This document shows positions 42,724 to 52,011 of a stretch of 64,000 nt of DNA, in pieces; position 1 is the first letter of the stretch; every line of letters starts with the position of its first letter. The position numbers and the translations under genes are program-made. The notes under the pieces were generated by a model. The model did no database searches, was not told the origin of the DNA, and saw only the letters and a list, made by a program, of their open reading frames with translations. The stretch is from Deltaproteobacteria bacterium (GTDB lineage Bacteria; Myxococcota_A; UBA9160; UBA6930): NCBI GenBank assembly GCA_029261815.1, contig JAJDAQ010000059.1, forward strand, positions 46,258 through 110,257, in the 5' to 3' direction.

Positions 42724-43722
42724 TTGCCTCCCCCCTCTCTTCCCGAGTGCCGCGTTCGTGGCCGCCGGCTCCCGAGCCCGCTGGTTTTCGCACCCCTTTC
42801 GGGGGTGTCGAACCTGCCAGCGCGGCTACTCGCTCGTGAAGCGGGAGCGGGCCTCGTCTTCACTGAAACGATCAGCGCGCGCGCGCTTGTCGAAGACCGA
42901 CCCGGTGCACGGCGCAAGCTCACAACCGATCCGGGCGAAGGTCGACTGGCCGTCCAACTCTTCGGGGGTGAAGCCGACCTATTGGCCGAAGGCGCACGAC
43001 GCGTGGCCGACGCCGGGTTCGATTGGCTCGATCTCAATCTGGGCTGCCCGGTCAAGAAATTCCTGCGGGCGGGCGCAGGGTCGGCATTGCTACGCGAGCC
43101 GGCAAAGTTGGCCCCCCTGTTCCGCGCGCTGCGCTCCGCATTCACGGAGACCGTCTCGATCAAGATTCGACTCGGTTGGGATGCCGCCCACATCGTCGCG
43201 CCCGAAGTCGCGCGCATCGCGGCCGCTGAAGGCATCGACCTTGTCACCGTGCACGGCCGGACCCGCGCACAGCAATACCGCGGCCGCGCCGATCACGCGG
43301 CGATCGCGGACGTCGTCGCCGCGGTTCCAGGGCTACCTGTCCTGGCCAACGGCGACGTTCGATCGCCGGACGATGCCTTCACCCTCCTCCGACACACGGG
43401 CGCTGCCGGTGTGATGATCGGACGAGGCGCGGTCGGGAACCCTTGGATCTTTGCGCAGACACTCGCGCTCGCGGCCAATACACCCTGCCCCGAGCCCTCT
43501 GCGGCCCACCGCCTGGATACGCTCGAACGCCATGTTGCGTGGCTGGCCCATGTCATCGACGACCCCGATGCGCGCACGGCCCAGGTCCGCCGTTATGTCG
43601 CCGCCTACTCAAAGGGTCTTCCCGGGAGCAGTCGCTTCCGAGAGAACGCCCTTGCGGAGGCCTGTCCCGATCGCATCGTGGCCCTGGCACGCGACTTCCT
43701 CATTCGTTCGGAAGCCGCCTGA
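42724..43722 (+). CDS. dus: tRNA-dihydrouridine synthase (DusB/NifR3-like)
   Basis: FMN enzyme that reduces uridines in the tRNA D-loop. The 332 residues form a TIM barrel (FAPLSGVSNLPARLLARE, ETISARALV, active-site Cys in LNLGCPVKKFLRAGAGSALL, VTVHGRTRAQQYRGRADH, GVMIGRGAVGNPWIFAQ) and a C-terminal helical domain. The start is TTG at 42724 with TTGGAG upstream. The stop shares a base with the ntrB start. The nifR3-ntrB-ntrC order is also known from alphaproteobacteria. Confidence 0.92.
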   Translation: MPPPSLPECRVRGRRLPSPLVFAPLSGVSNLPARLLAREAGAGLVFTETISARALVEDRPGARRKLTTDPGEGRLAVQLFGGEADLLAEGARRVADAGFDWLDLNLGCPVKKFLRAGAGSALLREPAKLAPLFRALRSAFTETVSIKIRLGWDAAHIVAPEVARIAAAEGIDLVTVHGRTRAQQYRGRADHAAIADVVAAVPGLPVLANGDVRSPDDAFTLLRHTGAAGVMIGRGAVGNPWIFAQTLALAANTPCPEPSAAHRLDTLERHVAWLAHVIDDPDARTAQVRRYVAAYSKGLPGSSRFRENALAEACPDRIVALARDFLIRSEAA

Positions 43723-44834
43723 TGGCGCATACCGTCCAAGACGTCATGGAAGCGCTGCTCTCGGGAGTCGTCGTCGTCGACTCCCAGGGTTGCGTGGACG
43801 AGATCAATTCGGTCGCTAGTCGCGTTACCGAGCAGTCCCGGGAGACCGCTTTGGGTCGTCCAATCGAAGATCTCGTGACCGCCGACCACGCCATCGCACA
43901 ACTGACCCGCAAGGTCCTGTCCAACGGAATCCCGATCTCGCTGCCCGAGCAGCGGATCGAGCGACGAAGTGGCGAGGATGCGGTCGTGGATATTGCGGTT
44001 TCTCCGGTCTTCTCCGAAGGACGCGGGCCCGACGGCGCGGTTCTCGTCCTACGCGATCGCTTCGCGAATCGCCGACTCGAACAACTCGAGGCGGAGCGCG
44101 AACGGTTCATCGCATTCGGACGAATCGCGGCGGGCCTCGCGCACGAGGTCAAGAATCCATTGGGCGGGATCCGCGGTGCCGGTGAGCTCCTCGCCCGCCG
44201 ATCGGAAACCGACAAGAATCGCGAAACCGCGGACTTGATCGTCCGTGAGAGCACCCGAATCGCCAAACTGGTCGACGACTTCATGGTCTTCGCTCGCGTC
44301 GATGAGCTTCACCTCGCGCCCGCGAATATTCACCGGGTGCTCGACGCGATCATCGACCTGCTCTCGCACGATCCGCTCGCGCAAGGCATCGAGATCGTTC
44401 GGAGCTTCGACCCGTCGCTGCCCGAAGTCCTGATCGATGCGGATCGCATTCATCAGGTCGTCTTGAACCTCGCCCAGAACGCCTTGCAGGCGATGGAGGG
44501 CGGTACCGGACGGCTCGAGTTCCGCACGCGGATGACGCTGGAGCACCGGATCGCGCTCGAGACCGGGCGACCGCTCCCGACGTTGGCGATCTGGGTGATC
44601 GACGACGGACGCGGCATGGACCCCGATGAGCTGCGCGAAGCCCATACGCCATTCTTCACGACGCGAAGCGGCGGGACCGGTCTTGGACTCGCCGTCGCCG
44701 ATTACTGGGCCGCCCAACATCTGGGAAGCCTGGACCTCGAGAGTGAGAAGGGCGTAGGGACGCGTGCGCGCCTGACCCTTCCACTTCGACGCCCCGCGAA
44801 CAACGCTTCACCGACCGAAGGAGACGCTTCGTGA
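43722..44834 (+). CDS. ntrB: NtrB-like histidine kinase
   Basis: Cytoplasmic sensor kinase of 370 residues without membrane segments. A PAS domain (about 5-115) precedes HisKA with His141 in GLAHEVKNPLGGIRGAGELL, the NtrB-type H-box, and a HATPase domain with LNLAQNALQAM, IDDGRGMDPDEL and GGTGLGLAVADYWA. It would phosphorylate the NtrC-like regulator encoded next. Its ATG overlaps the dus stop (TGATG) and its stop overlaps the ntrC start (GTGA). Nitrogen control is inferred from family and gene order; no glnB or glnA is in view. Confidence 0.9.
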   Translation: MAHTVQDVMEALLSGVVVVDSQGCVDEINSVASRVTEQSRETALGRPIEDLVTADHAIAQLTRKVLSNGIPISLPEQRIERRSGEDAVVDIAVSPVFSEGRGPDGAVLVLRDRFANRRLEQLEAERERFIAFGRIAAGLAHEVKNPLGGIRGAGELLARRSETDKNRETADLIVRESTRIAKLVDDFMVFARVDELHLAPANIHRVLDAIIDLLSHDPLAQGIEIVRSFDPSLPEVLIDADRIHQVVLNLAQNALQAMEGGTGRLEFRTRMTLEHRIALETGRPLPTLAIWVIDDGRGMDPDELREAHTPFFTTRSGGTGLGLAVADYWAAQHLGSLDLESEKGVGTRARLTLPLRRPANNASPTEGDAS

Positions 44835-46255
44835 CCGACCCCGCCCGGATCCTGATCGCGGACGACGAGGAGTCGATCCGCTTCGTCCTGCGCGAAACCC
44901 TGGAGGCCGAGGGTCACCACGTCACCGCGGTCGCCTCAGGCGACGCCGCGCTGGCAGCCATCGGCGAGCAATCGTTCGATCTCGCGTTCTTCGACATCCG
45001 CATGCCGGGCCCCAGCGGGCTCGAGCTGCTCGACCAGATGCGCGGGATCCAGCGCGAAACCGCCGTGGTGATCATCACGGCGCAGAACACCTTCGACAAC
45101 GCCGTCGACGCAATGAAGCGCGGCGCCTTCGATTACCTCGTGAAGCCGTTCAGTACCGACGAAGTCGTCGCCCTCGCCGCGAAGGCCATTCGATCGCGCG
45201 CACTCGAAGGGGAAGTTCGCGCGCTGCGACGGGAAGTCGGGCAGCAGGCGGGCGACCGGATGGTCGGCCGCTCGGCCGCGATGCTCGATGTCTTCAAGAC
45301 GATCGGCCGCGTGGCCGGGAATGACATTCCGGTCCTGATCCAGGGCGAGAGTGGAACCGGCAAGGAGCTGATCGCGCGGGCCATCCACGCGGCGAGTCCG
45401 CGCGCGGACGGCGCATTCGTTGCCGTCAATGCGGCCGCGATTCCACGAGACCTTCTCGAGAGCGAGCTCTTCGGCCATGAACGGGGTGCCTTCACGGGTG
45501 CCGTCGAGTCGCGGATTGGCCGCTTCCGCGAGGCCTCCGGCGGAACGCTCTTTCTCGACGAGATCGGCGACATGCCCGTCGACCTCCAGGCCAAGCTGCT
45601 CCGCGTCCTTCAGAGCGATGAAGTCACCGCCGTTGGAGGCCGGAAGCCCGAGAAGATCGACGTTCGAATTCTTGCGGCCACGCATCGGGATCTGGACAGC
45701 GCGGTCGCCGCCGGGGACTTCCGGGAGGACCTTCTCTACCGGCTGCGTGTCGTGCCGATCGAAGTTCCTCCGCTGCGGGAACGCCCGGACGATATTCCGC
45801 CCCTGATCGATCACTTCCTCCATCGCTACGACGCAGAACTCACGGATGGAACCCACGCGATCTCGACGCACACGGTCGACGCCCTCGCTGCCCATGACTG
45901 GCCCGGCAATGTCCGGGAACTCGAGAATGCCGTGAAGCGGGCCCTCGTCCTCGCATCGGCCGACATCCTCACACCCGATGACTTCGCGTTCCTTCACGCG
46001 GCTTCGGCGCCTGCGGCAACACCGGGCGGCTCCCTGCCAGCGCTTGTCGAGGATGCCACGATCGCAGCACTCGATGCGGGCCGTGACGAGATCTATCGCC
46101 GCATCATCGGCGACGTCGAACGCCCGCTGATCGAAACGGTCCTGGCGCGTACCGGGGGCAACCAGATCAAGGCAGCGGCGTTGCTGGGTATCAACCGCAA
46201 TACCCTGCGCAAGAAGCTCACCGAACTCGAGATCGAGGTCCCGAAGCGACCGTGA
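44831..46255 (+). CDS. ntrC: NtrC-like sigma-54 response regulator
   Basis: A 474-residue enhancer-binding activator. The receiver domain has phospho-acceptor Asp55 in LAFFDIRMPGPSG and Lys in YLVKPFS. The AAA+ domain (about 150-380) has Walker A GESGTGKELIARAIH, the sigma-54-contact loop GERGAFTGAVE-type (HERGAFTGA) and Walker B GTLFLDEIGDM. A Fis-type helix-turn-helix at the C-terminus reads GGNQIKAAALLGINRNTLRKKL. GTG at 44831 overlaps ntrB. No sigma-54 promoter was recognised inside the window, so its targets lie elsewhere. Confidence 0.93.
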   Translation: MTDPARILIADDEESIRFVLRETLEAEGHHVTAVASGDAALAAIGEQSFDLAFFDIRMPGPSGLELLDQMRGIQRETAVVIITAQNTFDNAVDAMKRGAFDYLVKPFSTDEVVALAAKAIRSRALEGEVRALRREVGQQAGDRMVGRSAAMLDVFKTIGRVAGNDIPVLIQGESGTGKELIARAIHAASPRADGAFVAVNAAAIPRDLLESELFGHERGAFTGAVESRIGRFREASGGTLFLDEIGDMPVDLQAKLLRVLQSDEVTAVGGRKPEKIDVRILAATHRDLDSAVAAGDFREDLLYRLRVVPIEVPPLRERPDDIPPLIDHFLHRYDAELTDGTHAISTHTVDALAAHDWPGNVRELENAVKRALVLASADILTPDDFAFLHAASAPAATPGGSLPALVEDATIAALDAGRDEIYRRIIGDVERPLIETVLARTGGNQIKAAALLGINRNTLRKKLTELEIEVPKRP

Positions 46256-46887
46256 CGGGCATCGACTTCCGCGGGCTTCACGTTCTCGCCGACGATGGCC
46301 CCGGCTGGCCGCGCGGGCCGGTGGCGCAGGCTCGTGCCGCCTGTGAGGGGGGTGCCGCCGCCGTGCAGCTTCGGATCAAGCACGCGAGTGACCGCGAGGC
46401 CATCGCCTGGGGCGACGAGATCCGCCGCATCAGCCGAGATCACGGCGTGGCCTTCGTCATCAACGATCGCGCGGACTGGGCCCAACGCTGTGGCGCAGAT
46501 GCCGTACATCTAGGGCAGGAGGACCTCGCCCCTAACGACCTCACACCCACGTTGCGGGACGGGATCGCCATCGGCCGCTCGACCCACGATCCTGCCCAGG
46601 CGCGTGCAGCGGTCGCCGACGGGGTCGACTACGTCGCGTTCGGGCCGTTGTTCGGGACGGCGACCAAGGAAACCGGCTACGACGCGCGCGGTCTCTCGGC
46701 GCTCTCCGAGATCGTCGCCATTGCAGACCCGCTTCCCGTGATCGCTATCGGTGGGATCGACGCCCGCGGGGCCGCGCGGGCGATCGCCGGGGGCGCGGCC
46801 GGCGTCGCCGTGATATCGGAGATCGCCGGAGCCGCCGACCCGGTCGCGGCAACGCGTCGCCTCGTCGATGCCATTGGCGCGGCCTGA
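46252..46887 (+). CDS. thiE: Thiamine-phosphate synthase ThiE
   Basis: Joins the thiazole and pyrimidine halves of thiamine. The 211-residue TIM barrel shows GGAAAVQLRIKHAS, VAFVINDRADWAQRCGADAVHLGQEDL, IGRSTHDPAQARAA, VDYVAFGPLFGTATK and PVIAIGGIDARGA. The GTG start overlaps the ntrC stop as GTGA, and its stop overlaps nupC, so the whole dus-nupC set is translationally chained. Some residues around the Lys of the Q-x-R/K-x-K motif are kept (QLRIK). No other thi gene is present. Confidence 0.9.
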   Translation: MTGIDFRGLHVLADDGPGWPRGPVAQARAACEGGAAAVQLRIKHASDREAIAWGDEIRRISRDHGVAFVINDRADWAQRCGADAVHLGQEDLAPNDLTPTLRDGIAIGRSTHDPAQARAAVADGVDYVAFGPLFGTATKETGYDARGLSALSEIVAIADPLPVIAIGGIDARGAARAIAGGAAGVAVISEIAGAADPVAATRRLVDAIGAA

Positions 46888-48113
46888 TGGACGGAATGCG
46901 CCTGGTTTCCCTGCTCGGCATCGTCGTCTTCCTGGCGATCGCCTGGCTCTGCTCGACAGACCGGAAGCGGCCGCCGTGGCGCCTCGTCGCCTCCGCCATG
47001 GCCTTGCAGTGGGCACTCGCGATCCTCGCCTTGAAGACGCCTGGCGGCGAGCGCTTCTTCGTCGCCATGAACGCGACCATTCACGGTCTTCTGACCTTCA
47101 CGGAGGCCGGTACGCGCTTCGTGTTCGGGAGTCTTCTCGACGGTGGATTCTCTTTCGCACTCAACGTCCTGCCCATCATCGTCTTCATGGGCGCCTTGTT
47201 CTCGACGCTCTACCACCTGGGCATCGTGCAGTGGCTGGTGCGAGTCCTCGCCTTTTGCCTCGCTCGCCTGCTGGGCACGTCTGGAGCAGAGTCGCTGGCC
47301 GCCGTCGCGAACATCTTCGTCGGCATGACCGAAGCCCCGTTACTCGTCCGGCCTTACATCGAACGTATGACGCATTCCGAGCTCTTCACCTTGATGGTGA
47401 CCGGCATGGCCACGATCGCGGGCTCGGTCCTCGTGGCATACGCGCAGATATTGGGTGAGGCCGCGTTCGCCGGACACCTGGTGACGGCGAGCGTTCTGTC
47501 GGCGCCTGCCGCGATCGTCGTCGCCAAGCTGATGGTGCCCGAGAACGAGGTCCCAGCGACCGGCGTCGGCGCAAACTCTCACGTAGAGCGCACGACCGTC
47601 AACCTGATCGACGCGGCCGCAGAGGGAGCGCTGTCCGCGATGAAGCTGGCTGCCAATATCGGGGCCCTGCTGATCGCGTTCGTGGCCCTCGTCGCGATGC
47701 TCAACGCCGGAATCGGAACGCTGGGCGAGTGGATCGGGCTCCCCGAACTGAGCTTCGAACGGATCCTGGGGTGGATCTTCGCGCCGTTCGCATTCCTGCT
47801 GGGAATCCCCTGGTCCGAGGCCACCGCCGTCGGCGAACTCCTGGGCGTCAAGACGGTGCTGAACGAGTTCCTGGCCTATCAAGCCCTGTCCGACGCGATT
47901 TCCGCCGGAACGCTCTCGCCGCGTTCGGCCACGATCGCGGCCTACGCACTCTGCGGCTTTGCCAACCTGGGCTCGCTCGCGATCTTGATCGGCGGCATTG
48001 GTGGCATGGTTCCGAGCCGCCGACCCGAACTCGCAAAGCTCGGCATGCGCTCGATTCTGGCGGGGACCCTGGCCACCTTGATGACCGGGGCCGTCGTCGG
48101 CACGCTGCTCTAG
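46887..48113 (+). CDS. nupC: Concentrative nucleoside transporter, NupC family
   Basis: A 408-residue inner-membrane symporter (CNT family) that takes up nucleosides with protons or sodium. N-terminal helices (LLGIVVFLAIAWLCS), the gate domain FALNVLPIIVFMGALFSTLYHLGI, and the core signature ESLAAVANIFVGMTEAPLLVRPYI are intact, as is YALCGFANLGSLAILIGG near the C-terminus. It is the last gene in the dus-ntrB-ntrC-thiE-nupC run, starting on the thiE stop (TGATG). It ends 9 bp before a convergent gene. Confidence 0.93.
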   Translation: MDGMRLVSLLGIVVFLAIAWLCSTDRKRPPWRLVASAMALQWALAILALKTPGGERFFVAMNATIHGLLTFTEAGTRFVFGSLLDGGFSFALNVLPIIVFMGALFSTLYHLGIVQWLVRVLAFCLARLLGTSGAESLAAVANIFVGMTEAPLLVRPYIERMTHSELFTLMVTGMATIAGSVLVAYAQILGEAAFAGHLVTASVLSAPAAIVVAKLMVPENEVPATGVGANSHVERTTVNLIDAAAEGALSAMKLAANIGALLIAFVALVAMLNAGIGTLGEWIGLPELSFERILGWIFAPFAFLLGIPWSEATAVGELLGVKTVLNEFLAYQALSDAISAGTLSPRSATIAAYALCGFANLGSLAILIGGIGGMVPSRRPELAKLGMRSILAGTLATLMTGAVVGTLL

Positions 48114-48122
48114 ATCAAGCGC

Positions 48123-48683
48123 CTAACCGACTCGGCTCAGTCGGTTGCGATCGGTGTGTGCGAGCGGCTCATCCAACTCGGTCATGATGAGCTCCGTGGT
48201 CTCGTCGTACGTGAATGCGTCATCCCCGTCCAACGCGATCTCGACCGTGTAACGGCTCGAACGCGCCGCTCGCTCGAGGTATGGGTTCGATAGGATCCCG
48301 GCCGTCGTCTGACCCGATTTGGCCTCCAGACGGAACGCGCGTGCATCCGCGCTCGCCGAACCGATCGCCAGAACGGCGATGCCCCGCGGAACCAGGAAGC
48401 TGCGCATGACCTGCTGTGCGGTGGCATCCCAGAGCCAATAGCCGACTTCCATGTGGAACGGCGACTCCTGCGTGGGTTCCCAGGCCGACATCCGATAGTC
48501 GAGCCCGAATAGCAATTGCGTCCCATTGTCGACCGGACCGAACGGCTCGAATGTCACCCGTTCGCGATAGGGCGTTTCAATGACGGCGCCCGCCTCGTGG
48601 GAAAAGGAGACGTCGCGTCCCTCGTCGCCTTCCCAAGTCCCTGCCAGAGCCGCCAGCGGCCCCCATCGTTCCGGTTGATCCAT
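48123..48683 (-). CDS. Nitrobindin-like heme-binding beta-barrel protein (DUF1794)
   Basis: A 186-residue lipocalin-like barrel of the nitrobindin/THAP4 family, which binds heme and reacts with nitric oxide or peroxynitrite. The start PLAALAGTWEGDEGRDVSF matches the family opening, with YRERVTFEPFG, MEVGYWLWDA and the C-terminal ELDEPLAHTDRNRLSRV, whose His could be the heme ligand. GGGGAG precedes the ATG at 48683; longer in-frame reading upstream overlaps the next gene's promoter. Heme binding is inferred. Confidence 0.72.
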   Translation of the reverse strand: MDQPERWGPLAALAGTWEGDEGRDVSFSHEAGAVIETPYRERVTFEPFGPVDNGTQLLFGLDYRMSAWEPTQESPFHMEVGYWLWDATAQQVMRSFLVPRGIAVLAIGSASADARAFRLEAKSGQTTAGILSNPYLERAARSSRYTVEIALDGDDAFTYDETTELIMTELDEPLAHTDRNRLSRVG

Positions 48684-48771
48684 GATTGACTCCCCTGCCT
48701 TCGAATCGGGACGCGAGTTTCCCCGAAACCACAGACCTTCGCTCGCCTTCTCCTGGCGTACAATTCCGGCC

Positions 48772-51159
48772 ATGCCCGACCCGCTCTCCGGACTCCGCAT
48801 CGTCGAACTCGGCCAGGGCGTCCCGGCGGCCGCCACGACGCGCTGGCTGGCCGATCTCGGCGCCGAAGTCATCAAGGTGGAGCCTCCCACCGGTGACCCG
48901 ACCCGGCGGCGCGGGCCGTTCCCGGACGCAGGCCGCGGCCCCGAGCAGAGCGGGCTGTTCCTCGGACTCAACGCCGGGAAACGCAGCATCGTCCTTGACC
49001 TCGAGACGCCCACGGGAACGGCCGAGCTCGCCTCCTTGCTGGAACGAAGCCACGGGCTGGTCCACAACATCGCTCCCAGCATTGCGGAGTCGCTCGGGCT
49101 CGACGGCGTGGCCTTGCGTGCGCGCTATCCCCACCTCGTCGCGACATCGCTGACCCCTTTCGGAGCGAGTGGCCCCTACCGCGACTACGCCGCCGAGGAA
49201 CTGACATCGACCAATGCAGCCGGATGGTGCTGGCTTTCTCCGGGCGCGCTGACCGAGACCGAACGCCCGCCGCTCAAGACGTTCGGACACCAGGCCGACT
49301 TCCACGGGGCGTTGGCTGCGGCAACGGCGACGCTGGCCGCTCTCTATCGCGCCCGGCAGACCGGCGATGGCGAAGCCATCGATCTGTCGATCCGCGAAGC
49401 CGTCGCCGCGAGTCTCGAGATCGGGTTCATCGGCTACACGTACATGGGCGTCATCGCGACACGGCATGGCGTACGCGGCTTGAACCCCTGGCACATCTTC
49501 GACTGCCAGGACGGCAAGATCTTCCTGGCGACCATCGAAGCCGACCAGTGGGAACGCCTGGTCGAGTTCATGGGAAACCCGGAGTGGGCCGGGCTCGAGA
49601 TCTTCAGTGACTTCCCGGCGCGCGCCCGGAATGCGGATGCGCTGCAGACGTTCGTCCAGGAATGGGTCGCCTCATGGAAGGTCGACGAACTCTTCCATGA
49701 AGGTCAGCGCCGGCGGATCTGTTTCGCCCCGGTCCTGGACATCGCCGGTGTCGCACAGGAACCGCACCTGGCCGCACGGGATTTCTTCAAGACGGTGGAG
49801 ACACCCGGCATGGGACCCGTCCGGCTGCCGGGACACCCCGCAAATTGGGGGGCCACGGAGGTACGGCCACGCGGCCCTTCCCCGGCTCTTGGGGAACTCA
49901 CACAGCTTCCTGCTGGAGATCGCATCGCGGCGCGGCCGGACGTCACTCCGTCGCGTCCGCTCGAAGGGATTCGTGTCGCGGACTTCAGCTGGGTGTGGGC
50001 GGGCCCGTTTGGCGCCATGCAGCTTGCGCACCTCGGCGCCGAAGTCATCAAGTTCGAGTCGCCCACGCGGTCGGACATCGGTCGGCGCCTGGCCGTCTTC
50101 CGCCGAGACCAGGAGCCCGGCCTCAATCGGTCGGGCTATTTCAACCAGTGGAACCAGGGCAAGAAGAGCGTCGAACTCAACCTGTCCCATCCCGAAGCGG
50201 CCGATCTCGTGAAGCGAATCGTGTCGAAGTGCGATGTCGTGATCGAGAACTTCGCCACCGGCGTGATGGACCGGCTGGGCATCGGCTGGGAAGCGCTGCG
50301 CGAGGTGAACCCGAGGCTCGTGTTCGCATCGATCTCGGGATACGGATCGAGCGGCCCCTACGCCGACTACATGGGATATGGCCCCGCGATGGGGCCATTG
50401 TCGGGCCTGTCCCATGCGACGGGCTATGTCGGCGGCGGACCGCGCGAGACGGGCATATCCGTCGGCGACCCTGTTGCTGGGATGACCGCGGCCATGGCCA
50501 TCTGCGGCGGTCTCGTCGAACGCGACCGCACCGGAGTCGGCCGCTTTCTCGACATCTCGCTTTGGGAGGCAACGACGGCGACCGCCCTCGAGGCGTGGCT
50601 GCCTCACGCGATTCGCGGTGAAGAGCCGGAGCGAATGGGAAACCGGGACCCTGAGATGGCTCCGCACGGGCTCTACCCGACCCTGGGCGACGATGCCTGG
50701 ATCTCCATCGCATGCCCGTCCGATGCCGCCTGGCAGGAATTGGCCCATGCCATGGGCCCCAACGTCGTCTCCGACCCGCGGTTCGCGACCCAGAACGGAC
50801 GCAAGACGAACGAGGCTGCCCTGGATCGACTCGTTGCGGACTGGACCGCCAGCCAGGACCGTTGGGAACTGACCACTCGATTGCAGACCCGCGGCGTAGC
50901 CGCATTCCCTTCCCTGACACCCCAGGACCTCGCGAACGATCCGCATCTCGAGGCGCGCGGCTTTCTCGAGCGACTTGAGCACCCCGAAGTCGGCGCGATG
51001 ACCCACGCGGGCATCCCCTGGCGACTCACGAGCGGACCCAACGGCGTGGTGCGACCTGCGCCGCTGTTGGGCCAACATACCGATGCGGTCCTGGAAGAAC
51101 TGCTGGGGCTTTCGCCGAACCAGATCACCGATCTGCGGGCCCAGGGCCTTCTGGGCTGA
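48772..51159 (+). CDS. Fused tandem CaiB/BaiF CoA-transferase (class III)
   Basis: A 795-residue protein made of two complete class III CoA-transferase units. Unit 1 (about 1-380) starts LSGLRIVELGQGVPAAATTRWL with LGAEVIKVEPP; unit 2 (about 400-795) starts LEGIRVADFSWVWAGPFGAMQL with LGAEVIKFESP. Each keeps an Asp at the catalytic-loop position (HQADFHGAL; VGDPVAGM). Class III enzymes normally work as interlocked dimers, so the fusion is a covalent dimer. Substrate unknown, probably an aromatic, terpenoid or steroid acid. It diverges from the nitrobindin-like gene, and thuA follows 11 bp later. Confidence 0.9.
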   Translation: MPDPLSGLRIVELGQGVPAAATTRWLADLGAEVIKVEPPTGDPTRRRGPFPDAGRGPEQSGLFLGLNAGKRSIVLDLETPTGTAELASLLERSHGLVHNIAPSIAESLGLDGVALRARYPHLVATSLTPFGASGPYRDYAAEELTSTNAAGWCWLSPGALTETERPPLKTFGHQADFHGALAAATATLAALYRARQTGDGEAIDLSIREAVAASLEIGFIGYTYMGVIATRHGVRGLNPWHIFDCQDGKIFLATIEADQWERLVEFMGNPEWAGLEIFSDFPARARNADALQTFVQEWVASWKVDELFHEGQRRRICFAPVLDIAGVAQEPHLAARDFFKTVETPGMGPVRLPGHPANWGATEVRPRGPSPALGELTQLPAGDRIAARPDVTPSRPLEGIRVADFSWVWAGPFGAMQLAHLGAEVIKFESPTRSDIGRRLAVFRRDQEPGLNRSGYFNQWNQGKKSVELNLSHPEAADLVKRIVSKCDVVIENFATGVMDRLGIGWEALREVNPRLVFASISGYGSSGPYADYMGYGPAMGPLSGLSHATGYVGGGPRETGISVGDPVAGMTAAMAICGGLVERDRTGVGRFLDISLWEATTATALEAWLPHAIRGEEPERMGNRDPEMAPHGLYPTLGDDAWISIACPSDAAWQELAHAMGPNVVSDPRFATQNGRKTNEAALDRLVADWTASQDRWELTTRLQTRGVAAFPSLTPQDLANDPHLEARGFLERLEHPEVGAMTHAGIPWRLTSGPNGVVRPAPLLGQHTDAVLEELLGLSPNQITDLRAQGLLG

Positions 51160-51170
51160 GGACACGACGC

Positions 51171-51971
51171 ATGGGACTCCTCCGCTACGACGCACCGCTC
51201 AACGTGCTCCTCTTCACGAAGGGTCATCCCTTCCAACGCGATGCGTTCCATGCCGTGTTCGACGGGATGGGAGACATCGCGGTCACCGCCGTCGAACACC
51301 CGGCCGCCGAGGCCTTCTACTCGCCCGACACCGCCGCGCCTTTTGACACCATCGTGTGTTACGACATGCCCGGCATCCAGTTCCGGCCCGGCAAACCCCC
51401 GGTATTCCACGAGCCGCCAGCTGCCGTCATCGAGGGGTTCGAAGCACTACTCGCCGCAGGCAAGGGCTTCGTATTCCTCCACCATGCGCTAGCCGGATGG
51501 CCAACCTGGGAACGTTATGCCGAGGTCATGGGCGGACGCTTCCTCTACGAACCGGCGAAGGTTGGCGGCGTCGATCGGCCCGACTCCGGATATCACCATG
51601 CGGTCACGCACCGGGTGACCGCGGCCGACCCCGCCCACCCGATTACGGACGGCATCGGCGACGGCTTCGAGATCACCGACGAGTTGTATCTGGCCGAGAT
51701 CTTCGAGGATCGCGTGACGCCGGTGCTGCGCAGTGATGCGAAGTTCGAGGCCGACGCGTTCTATTCGGCCTCCCGCGCGCTACGCGGGGAGCTGTTCTCG
51801 AACGAAGGCTGGGAGCACCCGAGCGGGAGCGACCTGGTCGCTTGGACACGCGAAGAAGGGGCCAGTCGCATCGCGACCTTCCTCGCCGGGGACGGCCCCG
51901 TGGCGTACGAGAACCCGGCCTTCCGCCGGATCCTCGAGAACGCCATCCGCTGGACGGCGCGCACGGTCTAG
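51171..51971 (+). CDS. ThuA-like domain protein
   Basis: A 266-residue protein of the ThuA (trehalose-utilisation) family, a class I glutamine-amidotransferase-like fold. Motifs are LNVLLFTKGHPFQRDAFHAVF, DTIVCYDMPG, GKGFVFLHHALAGWPTWERYAEVMGG and HRVTAADPAHPITDGIGDGFEITDELYL (in blocks HPITDGIGDGF and ITDELYL). The catalytic activity of ThuA proteins is unclear. It lies 11 bp after the CoA-transferase gene and is surely co-transcribed, so it may act in the same, unknown pathway rather than on trehalose. Confidence 0.85.
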   Translation: MGLLRYDAPLNVLLFTKGHPFQRDAFHAVFDGMGDIAVTAVEHPAAEAFYSPDTAAPFDTIVCYDMPGIQFRPGKPPVFHEPPAAVIEGFEALLAAGKGFVFLHHALAGWPTWERYAEVMGGRFLYEPAKVGGVDRPDSGYHHAVTHRVTAADPAHPITDGIGDGFEITDELYLAEIFEDRVTPVLRSDAKFEADAFYSASRALRGELFSNEGWEHPSGSDLVAWTREEGASRIATFLAGDGPVAYENPAFRRILENAIRWTARTV

Positions 51972-52011
51972 CGGCCTAGCTACCAGGGCGACGACGACCT
52001 CGCTCAGGCGA

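Noticed and set aside
49672..51195. Antisense reading frame opposite the second CoA-transferase unit
   Set aside because: The sense strand carries conserved CaiB/BaiF motifs throughout; no ribosome-binding site or family match on the other strand.
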